From assembly GCA_037693485.1 (NCBI GenBank), contig CM075344.1:74519501-74583500 (forward strand): DNA of 64,000 bases. The letters run 5' to 3'. The notes beneath the pieces are model-generated. The model was not told the origin of the DNA, made no database searches, and saw nothing but the letters and a program-made list of their open reading frames with translations. Below, in pieces: positions 35,319-46,200 of this stretch. Every line of letters starts with the position of its first letter. The stretch's first letter is position 1. The stretch comes from Kitagawia praeruptora. Taxonomy: Eukaryota > Streptophyta > Magnoliopsida > Apiales > Apiaceae. Both the position numbers and the translations under genes were made by a program.

Positions 35319-38300
35319 TACCTTTGTGTTTGCAGGGCAAAGAAAGTGAGAAGAAGGTCATGTGGATTTTGGACAGTGGATGCTCAAATCATATGACTGG
35401 TGATATGGCCCTGCTATCACAGTATGAGGAAAAGGCTGGCCCAATGGTTGCTTTTGGAGATGACAGCATGGGTAACACATTGGGATATGGCAAGCTGAAA
35501 GTTGGAAATGTCATCATTGAAGATGTAGCACTAGTCAAAGGGCTCAAGCATAATCTGTTAAGTGTTGGTCAGTTTACTGATAGAGGATTCAAAGTGAATT
35601 TTGACAAAGATGAATGTTTGATCACCCACAAGAAGACTGGTGATTTTGCTCTATCTGGAGTAAGGAAGGGAAGCCTGTTTGTAGCCAATATGGACTCTGC
35701 AAACAAGGACAAAATTTGTTGCTTTTACTCAAAAGCATCAAATGAAGATTGTTGGCTGTGGCACAAGAAACTATCACACCTGAACTTTAAAGCCATTAAT
35801 TCTCTAGTCAAAAGAGAGTTAGTGAGAGGCATGCCCACACTTGAATTCTGCCAAGAAGGAGTGTGTGAGGCTTGTCAAAAAGGAAAAATGAAGAGATCAA
35901 GCCACAAGTCAAAGACAGTGACATCTGTAACCAAGCCACTACAACTTATCCACATGGATTTGTTTGGGCCTGTTAACATAATGTCACTTGGAAGAAAGAA
36001 GTATGCCCTGGTAATGGTTGATGATTTTTCAAGGTATACATGGGTAGAATTTCTGGCATCAAAAGATGAGGCTCCACAAGTAATCATTGAGCATATAAAG
36101 AAAGTTGACAAGGAAGCAAAGGCAAACAATGCAAGTGTGATTGCATTGAGGAGTGATAATGGAACAGAGTTCAGAAATGCCACACTTGAAGCATTCTGCA
36201 AAGAGAATGGCATTTCTCAGCAATTCTCAGCTCCAAGGACTCCACAACAAAATGGAGTTGTTGAGAGAAAGAATAGAACTCTAATTGAGGCTGCTAGAAC
36301 AATGTTACTTGATGCAAGAATGCCCACATGTTTTTGGGCTGAGGCTGTGAGCACTGCATGCTATATTCAGAACAGAACCCTCATCAACAAAAACACTGGA
36401 AAGACTCCTTACAACTTGATGACTGGAAAGAAGCCTACACTGAAGTATATTCATACTTTTGGAAGCAAATGCTTTGTACTTAAGGACAATTCTGAATATG
36501 TTGGAAAGTTTGATGCAAAAGCATTTGAAGGAATTTTTCTTGGCTATTCTATGGAAAGAATTGCATACAAGGTTTATGTCATCAGTCAAAAGAAAGTTAT
36601 GGAAAGCACAGATGTAACATTTGATGACAGTAAACTACCTGGACTAGAAGAAGCCAATGATGAAGACAAAGATCCATTGAAGTTTGATAATCTAGATGAT
36701 TCTGATGAAGAGACTGAAACTAGAGTTGAAACTCAAGTTCAACAAACTCAAGTGAATAATGATACAAGAGAAGAATTTGTGCCAATCAATAGTGAAGAAA
36801 CAAGCATCCAAGACACACCTGTGAGTAATGGCAACTTCACAGGGGGAGGAAATGAGGATGATCATGATGAGGATGATGAAGCAACATCAAGGATGAGAAA
36901 TCAGGCTGAACACTCAAGGAAATGGGATAGATCACACACTGCAGAGCAAATCATTGGAGATCCTAATGCAGGAGTAAGGACTAGGAGAGCAACTCAAAAT
37001 GAGTGCCTCTATGGATGTTTTCTATCACAAGCTGAGCCTAAGAAACTTGATGATGCATTGTTGGATCCAGATTGGATTATTGCCATGCAAGAGGAGCTGA
37101 ATCAATTTGAAAGGAACAAAGTATGGGAACTTGTGCCTGCACCAAAGAATAGAACCATTGTTGGAACAAAATGGGTTCTGAAGAATAAGATGGATGAAGA
37201 TGGTGTAATAATAAGAAACAAAGCAAGGCTGGTTGCAAAAGGATACTCTCAACAGGAAGGCATTGATTATGATGAGACATTTGCCCCTGTTGCTAGATTG
37301 GAAGCTATTAGAATATTCTTGGCATTTGCTGCTCATTCAAACTTTAAAGTTTATCAAATGGATGTCAAGAGTGCATTTCTAAATGGAGAGTTGGAAGAAG
37401 AGGTTTATGTGCAACAACCACCTGGCTTTGAGGATCCACATTTCCCAGAATTTGTCTACAGATTGCTTAAGGCACTGTATGGACTTAAGCAAGCTCCAAG
37501 AGCATGGTATGATACTCTATCACAATTTCTTCTTGAAAATCAATTCACTCGAGGCACATTGGACAAGACACTGTTTTACAAGAAGCATGGTGATGATATG
37601 ATCCTAGTTCAAATCTATGTGGATGATATCATTTTTGGTTCTACAAATGAGAAACTGTGTGAGAAATTCTCTAAACTCATGCAGAGCAGATATGAGATGA
37701 GTATGATGGGAGAGTTGACATTCTTTCTAGGGTTGCAAGTCAGTCAAAGGAAGGATGGTATCTTTATCAGTCAAACCAAGTACATCAAGGATTTATTGAA
37801 AAAGTTTGACTTGGAAGATTGTTCACCTGCCAAGACACCCATGGCCACTGCCACTAAATTGGATGAAGATGCTAAAGGCAAGAGAGTAGATATCTCAGTC
37901 TACAGAGGCATGGTTGGTTCTCTACTCTACCTCACTGCAAGTAGGCCAGACATCATGTTTGCTACATGCTTGTGTGCAAGGTTTCAATCAAATCCAAAGG
38001 AATCACATTTGATTGCAATAAAAAGGATCTTTAGATATCTGAAGGGCACTCCTAACTTGGGATTATGGTACCCTAAGGACACAGGGTTCAATCTGGTTGG
38101 CTACTCTGATGCTGATTATGCTGGATGCAGAGTGGATAGGAAAAGCACCTCAGGAAGCTGCCAGTTTCTTGGACAAAGGTTAGTTTCTTGGTATAGCAAG
38201 AAGCAACAATCTGTGTCAACTTCTACAGCTGAGGCTGAATATATAGCTGCTGGAAGTTGCTGTGCTCAAGTGCTTTGGATTAGAAATCAACTCAGAGATT

Positions 38301-38569
38301 ATGGACTTGTGTTGGAAAGAATTCCAATCATGTGTGACAACACAAGTGCAATCTCTATAGTTGCCAATCCTGTCAATCATTCTAGAACAAAGCACATTGA
38401 CATCAGATATCATTTCATAAGAGAACATGCAACTAATGGAACCATTGAGTTGCATTATGTCTCTACAGATAAACAACTAGCTGATATATTCACTAAGCCA
38501 TTAGATGAAGCCACCTTCACAAGGTTGGTAAGTGAGATTGGAATGCTGAATTCTTCAGATTCTGGCTAA
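35297..38569 (+). CDS. Pol of Copia element A (protease, integrase, RT, RNase H)
   Basis: An open frame of 1,090 codons lies in the -1 frame relative to gag and overlaps its end by 22 bases. The first ATG is only at 35360 (before WILDSGC), so translation probably depends on a frameshift or similar bypass. Domains in order: aspartic protease ([11 protein letters not shown], Asp at about residue 26); GAG-pre-integrase with an HHCC zinc motif ([17 protein letters not shown]); integrase core ([27 protein letters not shown] supply D, D and E); Copia reverse transcriptase ([22 protein letters not shown], active site YVDD at 774-777); RNase H ([33 protein letters not shown]). There is no internal stop or missing catalytic residue. 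The 22-base junction should be checked, since a sequencing error there would also make this pattern. Confidence 0.95.
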   Translation: MGTKGKVIPLCLQGKESEKKVMWILDSGCSNHMTGDMALLSQYEEKAGPMVAFGDDSMGNTLGYGKLKVGNVIIEDVALVKGLKHNLLSVGQFTDRGFKVNFDKDECLITHKKTGDFALSGVRKGSLFVANMDSANKDKICCFYSKASNEDCWLWHKKLSHLNFKAINSLVKRELVRGMPTLEFCQEGVCEACQKGKMKRSSHKSKTVTSVTKPLQLIHMDLFGPVNIMSLGRKKYALVMVDDFSRYTWVEFLASKDEAPQVIIEHIKKVDKEAKANNASVIALRSDNGTEFRNATLEAFCKENGISQQFSAPRTPQQNGVVERKNRTLIEAARTMLLDARMPTCFWAEAVSTACYIQNRTLINKNTGKTPYNLMTGKKPTLKYIHTFGSKCFVLKDNSEYVGKFDAKAFEGIFLGYSMERIAYKVYVISQKKVMESTDVTFDDSKLPGLEEANDEDKDPLKFDNLDDSDEETETRVETQVQQTQVNNDTREEFVPINSEETSIQDTPVSNGNFTGGGNEDDHDEDDEATSRMRNQAEHSRKWDRSHTAEQIIGDPNAGVRTRRATQNECLYGCFLSQAEPKKLDDALLDPDWIIAMQEELNQFERNKVWELVPAPKNRTIVGTKWVLKNKMDEDGVIIRNKARLVAKGYSQQEGIDYDETFAPVARLEAIRIFLAFAAHSNFKVYQMDVKSAFLNGELEEEVYVQQPPGFEDPHFPEFVYRLLKALYGLKQAPRAWYDTLSQFLLENQFTRGTLDKTLFYKKHGDDMILVQIYVDDIIFGSTNEKLCEKFSKLMQSRYEMSMMGELTFFLGLQVSQRKDGIFISQTKYIKDLLKKFDLEDCSPAKTPMATATKLDEDAKGKRVDISVYRGMVGSLLYLTASRPDIMFATCLCARFQSNPKESHLIAIKRIFRYLKGTPNLGLWYPKDTGFNLVGYSDADYAGCRVDRKSTSGSCQFLGQRLVSWYSKKQQSVSTSTAEAEYIAAGSCCAQVLWIRNQLRDYGLVLERIPIMCDNTSAISIVANPVNHSRTKHIDIRYHFIREHATNGTIELHYVSTDKQLADIFTKPLDEATFTRLVSEIGMLNSSDSG

Positions 38570-39411
38570 GTGAATACATCATCAAGATTGTTGCAGCAGT
38601 AAACACTTACTTTATCTAAATCCTCAATATTTTTGAAGTAAGTGTTGGCTGAAATATGATTTATAAATATTTCAAATCTGTTGCATATGTTGAAAATCAT
38701 ATTTTTATTACCTCAAAATTTCTATGAAATTTTGAGAAAATCACTATTTGGTTTGCTAGGATATTTTTCAATGAATATGTCTGGTAAATTTTTACAAGAT
38801 AGTGAAAATCAAATTTTTATGAGTGATGGGTATAGTTCGATAAGTCAGACTTCTCGAATGATTCACTATTCGACATCTCTAATAAGTCTCATTAGAGTAC
38901 TCTTGAGTTCTCGAATAGAGTCTTTCTGAGATATCGAATAGAGGAATGATTGACTTCTCGAATATAGTAACTGAGTTCTCGAATGACTGAGTTCTCGAAC
39001 ACTATATTTGAGTTCTCGAATCATTTGAAAAGGCTGAATTCTCGCTGAATTTTAATCGATTTTGGACTTTTTGTCTAAAAGTTTAATTCACTCATAAAAA
39101 CACATATTATTTAATTTAGAATTATTTCTAAGTTAGATAACTGCCAGCTGTGAGTTTCTATCTGCTTGAGTTATCGATTAAGCCATTCTTGACTTCTCGA
39201 ATAGTTGTTTTCTACTTCTCGAATGCCTGACTTGTCGATACAAAACTGCTAATCGACAATTCAAGTACTTCATACTTATACAATCTCACATCTATTCGAT
39301 TCATTTCATTCGATTTCTCAAGCATCTACACTCTCTAAACCCCTGAAACCCTAGCTACGAAAAGCCAAATTTCTTCTTCAACCTTCAATTTCTTTTCTCT
39401 CTTCTACACAA
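38570..39411. other. Spacer between pol and the extra ORF in element A, with inverse motif array
   Basis: From about 38836 to 39245 it carries about eight copies of (A/G)CTTCTCGAAT or AGTTCTCGAA, the inverse complement of the ATTCGAGAAGT motifs in the LTR. A leader follows with a telo-box-like AAACCCTAGC (about 39347) and a CT-rich stretch just before the ATG at 39412. This looks like the 5' leader of a separately transcribed or spliced message for the extra ORF. Confidence 0.5.
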
Positions 39412-42400
39412 ATGGCAACAGTAAAGTTCAACACCAACTTCATCGCTCTCACTAGTGATGTTGAAGCACCCAATGCAAATTTCAAGTGCTTTGTGAAATG
39501 GATGGCTGAGTCATATATCAAGGATGCACTCTCTGCCAACCCAACTCTGTATCTCGATATTCTGGAACAATTCTGGAGTACTGCTATTGTGGAGGTTGTA
39601 GCCCTAGAAAACGCAATCACTTCCTATATCATCTACTGCAAGGTTCAAGATAAGGAAATCACTATCACTACTGCAGACATGAACCAAGCACTAGGACTAC
39701 AACAAGAGTCATTTGACAGAATGGCCACTAACGCAGAGTTGGAGGAATTCTTTGAGTTCATAAACTACTCAGATGGGATTAACCTTGGAAAGCTAAACAG
39801 AAAGAATCTGAGAAAGGAGTGGAGTTATGTGTTTGCAACTCTTCTCCAAGTCTTCACTGCCAGGAAATCAAGCTTTGACCAAATCAGTGCACCTGTGCAG
39901 CAAATTGGATATGCTTTGGCCTATGGAAAGAAGATAGATGTTGGCCAAATCATACTTCAAGAATTATATGGGAGACTTGGTAAGAACACAACCAAGAGAG
40001 GTACTGATATTTTCTTCCCTCGCTTTATTCAATCTGTACTTAATTATAAAAATGCTTCATTGATTGAATTGCCTGGGATTGATAAAAATAAAATAGGCTA
40101 TCCTAAGTCCATGACCAAACTCATTTTTGGTAACTTGGAAACTAGGAATGATGTGGATGTAAGACTGAACATAACTCCCCATATGGAGAGTTTGTTTAAG
40201 ACTTACCCCCACAACATGCCAACATTTGATGCAAAATCTAAGTTAGCACAGCCCAAGCAAGTAGAACAAAATGCTAACCCAGGGCCTGCTAACCAACCCT
40301 CTCAACCAAACACTCTACCTCTTACTGAGCCAACTGCATCATCCTCTCAAAAGGGTGATGTTAGTAAAAAGAAGAGAAAGGAAGTAATGTCTGCACCTTT
40401 AAATATCTTGTCTGAAGCAGCATTAGCTGTTGAATTAGGTATAGGAAGTGAGGAACCTGAGTCACCCTTACACAGAACAAAGAAGAAGAAAACTAAGACC
40501 ACCTCCTCAGTCACACAAATGGCTGAAGTTGTAAAATCAGGGGCACACAGCTCACTAGGTGTATCCTCTCAACAGGGTGCACCTATAGAATCAAGCATCC
40601 TCCCCAATGCACCTTCTTGTATAGAGTCAGCACATGGGAGTGATAAGGCTGGCACAACACTGAGTGGAGAGCACATCACTTTTGAAACTCCCTCTATCTC
40701 TCAGGGGGAGTTGCCAAAATCTACTCTAAAACACACTTCTCTTCCAGAATCTATCTCTGAAATTTCTTTGGAACCTGCAACTCAGGCAACTGAGATGCAA
40801 GGTATTGATCATCAAGAATTCTTTTCTCTTGATGAGCCAATAATTTCAAGTGACTTAGTGCATGACACTTTGTTCACCACTCAGAACCCACATTTAGATG
40901 GTGAGGGAATGCATGCTGAGGCATATCCTAATGACACCATCACAAACACAGAGGTTCCCCTAGTTTTTACTAGAGACTCTGTGCCTGTGTCAACTGCTGG
41001 TGTAATTCATCCCACTTCTGTGGTGACACCAGTAGTAGAGTCAATCCATCCGGTTACAGAAGTTGCATCTGTAACTGAGGAGACTAGCTTGCCTAGCTCT
41101 AGCTCTGACTTCATGTCAACATGGCTGAAGCCTGTGCAACATGACAGTGCTTCAGGATCAGGGTCTGTTCCACAACAATTGACGGTTGAAGCACTTCAAA
41201 GCTTAATTGTGGATCAGATTCCTGAGTTCACAAAGATTGCTCAGCACCTTCTCACTGCAGACATGCCAAATCCAGACTATGAGGCTATTCTGTTATGCCA
41301 TAGGGATGATGTGGAAGTGCAGAAGTCAAAGATCATTGATGATGCTGAGAGAGATGGCAACATAGATGCCTGGTTGCAAGGAAAATATGATATTACTCTC
41401 GATGAAGCACTTCAGTATCTCAGGGAGGAATACATCACTTCACTGGGCTCCAATGCAAAATCCCTGTCACCTGGTGAAGTGTATGAAGCTGTAAATGACT
41501 CCTACAAGGGTTTCCTCAAGGCTGCACACTATCTTGGCAAGGGAGTCAAAACTGAAGTCAACAGGGTGTGTGATAAGACAGCCACTTCAGTAGCAGAAGT
41601 CAAGAGGGCCTTTGATGCTAAATTTCCTCAACTGGACAGTGTGTTCAAGGACATCAAACACTGCAACTCTACCTGCACTCAGATGGACAATGGGCTGGCT
41701 GTGCTAAAAGATGCTGTCACAGGTCTGGGGCATAAATTTCAGAATCTATCTGACCAGACTACAGATGCCAATGCCATGCTGAGGATAATGTTCAAGAATC
41801 TCTATGGAGATAGGCTAGTGACTGATGTTCCTGTGCATGAATTGTCTAAATATGAAGTGAAGAGACTGCAGGATCAATCTTTATCTGGTTTTAAGGCCAA
41901 TGAGCTATTCACTAAGGTCAACACTCTTGAGCAGGAGGTAGCCACTCTCACCAAGACCAATGCTCATCTCACAGACAAGGTTGCATTGCTAAATGATCAG
42001 TTGGACACTCAAGCATCCACCACAGCTGATGTCCTTCTGCATCAACAAACCATGTTAGCTGCAATGATGAAGCATATGGGTCTCCCTCTACCTGATGAAT
42101 CTTCAATCCCAAAGGACATTTCTACAGCCTCTGTGCCTGACAACAAGCCTAAGGGGGAGAAGAAGGCTAGGAACTCAAATTCAAAGGGGGAGACAAAGGG
42201 AGAGAAAGGCATAGTAATCAAAGAGGGTGGTCAACAAAGGGCTTCTAAGTCTCTAGCAAATGTGCCTGGCAAGGGAAAAGCCAAAGTAGATGAGCCTCCA
42301 TCTATCTTGCCAGTTGTCACCTTACCAACTGTGCACATCACTACTCCTGGAGGACAAAAGCAATCCATAACTACCACAGTGGTTGCAGGGAGTATGCCAT

Positions 42401-43476
42401 CTGACAAACCTCCAATCTCTATATCTGAGAGTGCCAAGCCTGTAGAAGTCAAAGTTGTTACTGAGGCCAAGCTACAAGAAGTTGCTAACTCCAATGTTTA
42501 TCATGATAAAGCCTTCTTGGAGTTTCTGAAAGCCATAAGGGAACAGGTTGGTGACACTCAGTTTTATCTGAGGGAGGTGAAGAAGCAGATAGACTACATC
42601 ACTGTCATCCCCAAGAAAGTCAACAATATATGGGTCAAGGAGATAGTGATGGTTTCCAAACTAAAGATATGGCATCTAACATACCAGACTCTACAAGACC
42701 TAAAGCACTCAGAGATAGATGCCATACTTGAGATCATTGAGAAGAAAAATGAGAACAGCAAGAGTCTGTTTGATGATTTGAGGAATGGTCAACCTACAAG
42801 GCTACCAGAAGTGATCAAGAAGCCATGGACAATTATTTATCAGTCTGGTACCAGAATTGAAGATATCAAGCAATTGGTCATTCCTCATGATCTCACCTCC
42901 AGAAATCACAGACTGATCATTGCTATCATTGATCAATTACAGAAGAAGGTTGGAGCCAGAAATGCTGAAGAAATTGAGGCACTGCATATCCTCAGAACCT
43001 ATATTGCAACTGGTGAAATTCCAGAGATGGCTCAACCTAGGAGAAATAAGGATGATGATTCTGAAGACAAAGGTGATGGGAGGAGAAGACATCACAGGAG
43101 AGATAAGGGTGATGAAGATAAGAAGAAAAAGGGGGACAAGGATGGAAAGGATGATGATGACCAAGGTAAAACATATGTGAGAAAGAGTGGAAGACAGCAA
43201 GCCTTAGGCATTGCTAGCAGTAATCTCACCACAACACAAGACTCTAAGTCTAGGGTGAATACTGTTAGTAGTGACCTAGCAAAATCTACATCTATGGCTT
43301 CTGCAACTGTCTTACCATCTCAAGAAAAGAAGAAGATTCAAGTCAAGAAACCATGTGTATGTTTCAGAAAGCAATCTGCTAATGGAATACTACTATGGTC
43401 TACCAACCAAGGTCAAAGATTTCTGCCAAGCAACCATGTCAAAAGGATAAATTTAAACATACTGCAAGGAGAGTGA
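39412..43476 (+). CDS. Extra ORF of element A, main part (ORF3, unknown function)
   Basis: A 1,354-aa frame downstream of pol on the sense strand, where SIRE-type elements carry env-like ORFs. I see no signal peptide or membrane segment, so an envelope role is not supported. The N-terminal ~230 residues form a compact domain (FW near 54-55, KNLRKEW 131-137, QIGYALAYG 164-172, FFPRFIQ near 203) that is also found in the minus-strand ORF of element C. The middle is long, Ser/Thr/Pro-rich and probably disordered. There is a coiled coil at about 832-866 and a very charged Lys/Asp/Arg block at about 1206-1250. The frame ends just after a second frame (43395-44165) opens; that one probably encodes its C-terminus. 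Function is unknown; a capsid-associated, RNA-binding or movement role would be speculation. Confidence 0.8.
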   Translation: MATVKFNTNFIALTSDVEAPNANFKCFVKWMAESYIKDALSANPTLYLDILEQFWSTAIVEVVALENAITSYIIYCKVQDKEITITTADMNQALGLQQESFDRMATNAELEEFFEFINYSDGINLGKLNRKNLRKEWSYVFATLLQVFTARKSSFDQISAPVQQIGYALAYGKKIDVGQIILQELYGRLGKNTTKRGTDIFFPRFIQSVLNYKNASLIELPGIDKNKIGYPKSMTKLIFGNLETRNDVDVRLNITPHMESLFKTYPHNMPTFDAKSKLAQPKQVEQNANPGPANQPSQPNTLPLTEPTASSSQKGDVSKKKRKEVMSAPLNILSEAALAVELGIGSEEPESPLHRTKKKKTKTTSSVTQMAEVVKSGAHSSLGVSSQQGAPIESSILPNAPSCIESAHGSDKAGTTLSGEHITFETPSISQGELPKSTLKHTSLPESISEISLEPATQATEMQGIDHQEFFSLDEPIISSDLVHDTLFTTQNPHLDGEGMHAEAYPNDTITNTEVPLVFTRDSVPVSTAGVIHPTSVVTPVVESIHPVTEVASVTEETSLPSSSSDFMSTWLKPVQHDSASGSGSVPQQLTVEALQSLIVDQIPEFTKIAQHLLTADMPNPDYEAILLCHRDDVEVQKSKIIDDAERDGNIDAWLQGKYDITLDEALQYLREEYITSLGSNAKSLSPGEVYEAVNDSYKGFLKAAHYLGKGVKTEVNRVCDKTATSVAEVKRAFDAKFPQLDSVFKDIKHCNSTCTQMDNGLAVLKDAVTGLGHKFQNLSDQTTDANAMLRIMFKNLYGDRLVTDVPVHELSKYEVKRLQDQSLSGFKANELFTKVNTLEQEVATLTKTNAHLTDKVALLNDQLDTQASTTADVLLHQQTMLAAMMKHMGLPLPDESSIPKDISTASVPDNKPKGEKKARNSNSKGETKGEKGIVIKEGGQQRASKSLANVPGKGKAKVDEPPSILPVVTLPTVHITTPGGQKQSITTTVVAGSMPSDKPPISISESAKPVEVKVVTEAKLQEVANSNVYHDKAFLEFLKAIREQVGDTQFYLREVKKQIDYITVIPKKVNNIWVKEIVMVSKLKIWHLTYQTLQDLKHSEIDAILEIIEKKNENSKSLFDDLRNGQPTRLPEVIKKPWTIIYQSGTRIEDIKQLVIPHDLTSRNHRLIIAIIDQLQKKVGARNAEEIEALHILRTYIATGEIPEMAQPRRNKDDDSEDKGDGRRRHHRRDKGDEDKKKKGDKDGKDDDDQGKTYVRKSGRQQALGIASSNLTTTQDSKSRVNTVSSDLAKSTSMASATVLPSQEKKKIQVKKPCVCFRKQSANGILLWSTNQGQRFLPSNHVKRINLNILQGE

Positions 43477-44165
43477 AGCTATCCAAATCTAGAGCCCTAA
43501 CAATCATTCCAGGATTAAAGCTCCAGCCACTTGATGAAGACTTTGATGAAGAGCAACTGCTATTTCTAAGAGCTCAAAAGATATGCTATGCTGCAATTGT
43601 GGATGATCACCTTGTAATCAAGTACACTGATGGGAAAGAAATGAAATTCAAACAAGGGGGTTGTCAACATTGGGGTAAATTGTATGAGATAGAAAGAATC
43701 ATTGCATTGCTGGATTCTAAGGACAAGGTGGAGAAAGTATGGAAGCTGGAATTGATTGACTTTGTGAAAATGAAGAAAGACTATGCTGAGAAGATAAGGA
43801 AGGGCTGCTATGAGAAATGGTTAGAAAGGGAGAAAGAAATTGATAGACTGGAGATTGAAGCAGAAAAGCTAAGGGCAAAGGGATTGTGTAGAGTTCAGTT
43901 TGATCCCTATGTGGTGAAGTATAGGAGGAGAAATGGAGATAATGTCAATATAAGAATGAACCTACTCAGTCACTATCCTGCCAACATTCTGAAGCCAGTG
44001 CTTGAAGATTTCAAAAACTCTATTATGATTGAAGAATTGGATGCTATGACAGAAATCATGAGAGCAATAGATGAGAATGCAAGGAAGGAGAAAGAAAGGA
44101 AACAGAAAGCATATGATGATCTACAAGCCAAAGCAATGGAGATGCAATCAAATGAAAATGGCTAG
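43395..44165 (+). CDS. Extra ORF of element A, C-terminal part in the -1 frame
   Basis: A 256-aa frame overlaps the end of the preceding ORF by 82 bases. It contains a basic start (KFKHTARRVKLSKSRALTI), a globular central part, charged helices (KWLEREKEIDRLEIEAEKLR at about 155-174) and a Lys/Glu-rich tail ending at TAG 44163-44165. It has an ATG at its first codon, but the content reads as a continuation of ORF3, so a one-base deletion near 43385 or programmed frameshifting is more likely than an independent gene. The polypurine tract follows 150 bases later. Confidence 0.65.
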   Translation: MVYQPRSKISAKQPCQKDKFKHTARRVKLSKSRALTIIPGLKLQPLDEDFDEEQLLFLRAQKICYAAIVDDHLVIKYTDGKEMKFKQGGCQHWGKLYEIERIIALLDSKDKVEKVWKLELIDFVKMKKDYAEKIRKGCYEKWLEREKEIDRLEIEAEKLRAKGLCRVQFDPYVVKYRRRNGDNVNIRMNLLSHYPANILKPVLEDFKNSIMIEELDAMTEIMRAIDENARKEKERKQKAYDDLQAKAMEMQSNENG

Positions 44166-44311
44166 TACCTCATCATACTGTAAGAGTATTTATCTTGTAA
44201 TTTCATTTATGTGTTCAATCAAAATACATACCTGTACTTTTAAAGTTTTATCTTTATGTATGTTAGGCTTGTTATCAGACATGAAATTGTGACTAAGGGT
44301 CTCACTCACAA

Positions 44312-44322
44312 TTTGGGGGAGA
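44312..44322 (+). promoter_or_regulatory. Polypurine tract of element A
   Basis: TTTGGGGGAGA ends one base before the 3' LTR at 44324; primer of plus-strand DNA synthesis. Confidence 0.9.
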
Positions 44323-44323
44323 T

Positions 44324-45613
44324 TGTTAGTTACAGAGGCATGCCTGTACACATCTAATAACAAGCCTAATTGTTTGTAATGCTTTGCATTACTTACATGA
44401 CCTCTTAACTGAGGGAACCTCTAGTTGTAGAGTTTCTGTTTGTATTGTACTTGTAATAGGCATCAAATCCTAGTTGTGTAACTGTACAAATAGAGTCTAG
44501 AATAATGCTTGAAAGAAGTTCCATGGTTCATGCCTCAAGCAAGGAGTTAAAGACTGCCAAATAATCACAGTTGGGATTTGAAGAAATGAAGAATTTGCCT
44601 AAGTACCAATTCGAGAAGTATATTTGTCTATTCGAGAAGTCCAGCATTCGAGAAGTCAGAGATTCGATATCTCAGGACACTATTCGATATCTCTGAATAC
44701 ACTGTTCGATATCTCATTCGATATCTCAGGGATTCGATATGTCTACTACTCTATTCGAGAACTCAAGAAGTCAACAAGTCAAGATGGTATTCGAGTTCTC
44801 AAAGAGTCAACAAGTCAAAGTTCCATTCGATATCTCAAGGACTCAGAAAGCTATTCGACAACTCGAGGATTCGATAAGTCAAATGTTCTATTCGACAACT
44901 CAAGGAATCCTGATGGAAAAGAGCTATTCGAGAAGTGGTTCGATATGTCACTATAACAGTATTAGAGAACTCAGAGTTATCGATCAAGTCAATCCTAGTT
45001 CTCGAATCACTTACTTAGTCACTTCTCGAATACATTCTTGGAGACAAAATACTGAAGAAATTGTACAAGTCAGAAACCTGCAACAAGCCAATGCACTTTA
45101 TGGACCACAATCTGTAACGTGCTCTGGAAAGCCTACAAGGAAGCTTGGAGAGATATAGAAGAGACAAGGAGCTAAAGAAGTGGATCTAAACAGGCTTTGC
45201 AAAGTCAAATCTGTAACCGTTTGGACGCTTACTCAAAAAGGATAGACAGACTAGAAAGTAATTTGTTTAGCTACCTTATTTGTAGTAAGCAGGCTGTATC
45301 CATGTTCTATAAGGACACAGCCTCACTTCATAACTTAGTAACTTTGGGAGTCAAGTTTTTCAATACACTGTAAGCTATATCTCTCTGAGAAAAACGAAGC
45401 TGAGAATACTACCATTTGTATTCACAGATTGTAGCAACCTTTATCTAATATACATTAGATTAAAGTGATATTGTGTCTTGTGTTGTTTATTTATCCGCAC
45501 CTTAATTTCTGCACACACAGGCACTTATCTGCTACACAGACTCAACCCAAGAAAAGTTCAAGAATCCATTCACCCCCCCCTCTGTATTCTTTTACCGTGT
45601 TCAATACTCAACA
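44324..45613 (+). repeat. 3' LTR of element A
   Basis: 1,290 bp, TGTTAGTTACAG to TACTCAACA, one C shorter than the 5' LTR, followed by ATAAT. It includes the same motif array (44608-45039). Confidence 0.95.
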
Positions 45614-45618
45614 ATAAT

Positions 45619-45722
45619 AATTACGTAAGTATGTAACTCCCATATTTATTACTTTTGTAACTCCCACATTTTTAATCTTAATTTGTATTTCTTTTATTTG
45701 ATAAAGTTAGTCAAATATAACA
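45619..45722 (-). repeat. Element B left LTR, second part
   Basis: AATTACGTAAGTATGTAACT through CAAATATAACA continues the LTR begun at 31272-31474 and matches 50079-50182. It is followed by the polypurine tract of B on the minus strand (45723-45732). Confidence 0.88.
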
Positions 45723-46200
45723 TCTCCCACTTGACTTCTTTGTCAAATCTTTTTCAAACTCCCACTTTCCGTAGGATCTATAACTATTAAATCTATCTCA
45801 AATACGCACTCTTATTATTGATCATAGTGCACTTATAATTTCCACAACTTACATCCAATCAAACCAACATCTTCCATTTGACGTCTTTGCCAAATATTTC
45901 TAGTGACCATCACTTTCAAACAATCTATGTTGCCACTTTTACCTTTTCCAACACATTTAATTAAGTTTTTTTTTTTTAACTTCAACTCCACCAAAATTAA
46001 ATAAACATCCCGAAGTTGAATTCTTTTTACCAATATCACCATCGATACTTATATCGCAATAAACAATAAATCCAAGCACGTCTGCTTGATTCACCAATTT
46101 GTTACACAACGTACTCTTCATGTACATGATCATGATCCTCCTTACAGCCTCTCACTAGGCTCAAGCAAAATTGCTTCACAATCCACTTACAAAATTAACT

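Larger units (their letters stand above)
31475..45613 (+). mobile_element. Full-length Copia element A (SIRE/Maximus-like, 14.1 kb)
   Basis: It has direct LTRs (31475-32765 and 44324-45613), a primer site, gag, pol, a large extra ORF and a polypurine tract, flanked by the perfect 5-bp duplication ATAAT (31470-31474 and 45614-45618). The order protease-integrase-RT-RNase H makes it Copia. The length, 1.3-kb LTRs and an additional ORF after pol fit the SIRE/Maximus lineage. By eye the two LTRs differ only in one C of a C-run, so insertion was very recent. Gag and pol are intact, so it may still be mobile. Confidence 0.95.

Noticed and set aside
39412..43476. Calling the extra ORF of element A an envelope gene
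   Set aside because: Only its position fits; there is no signal peptide, membrane segment or glycoprotein-like cysteine pattern.
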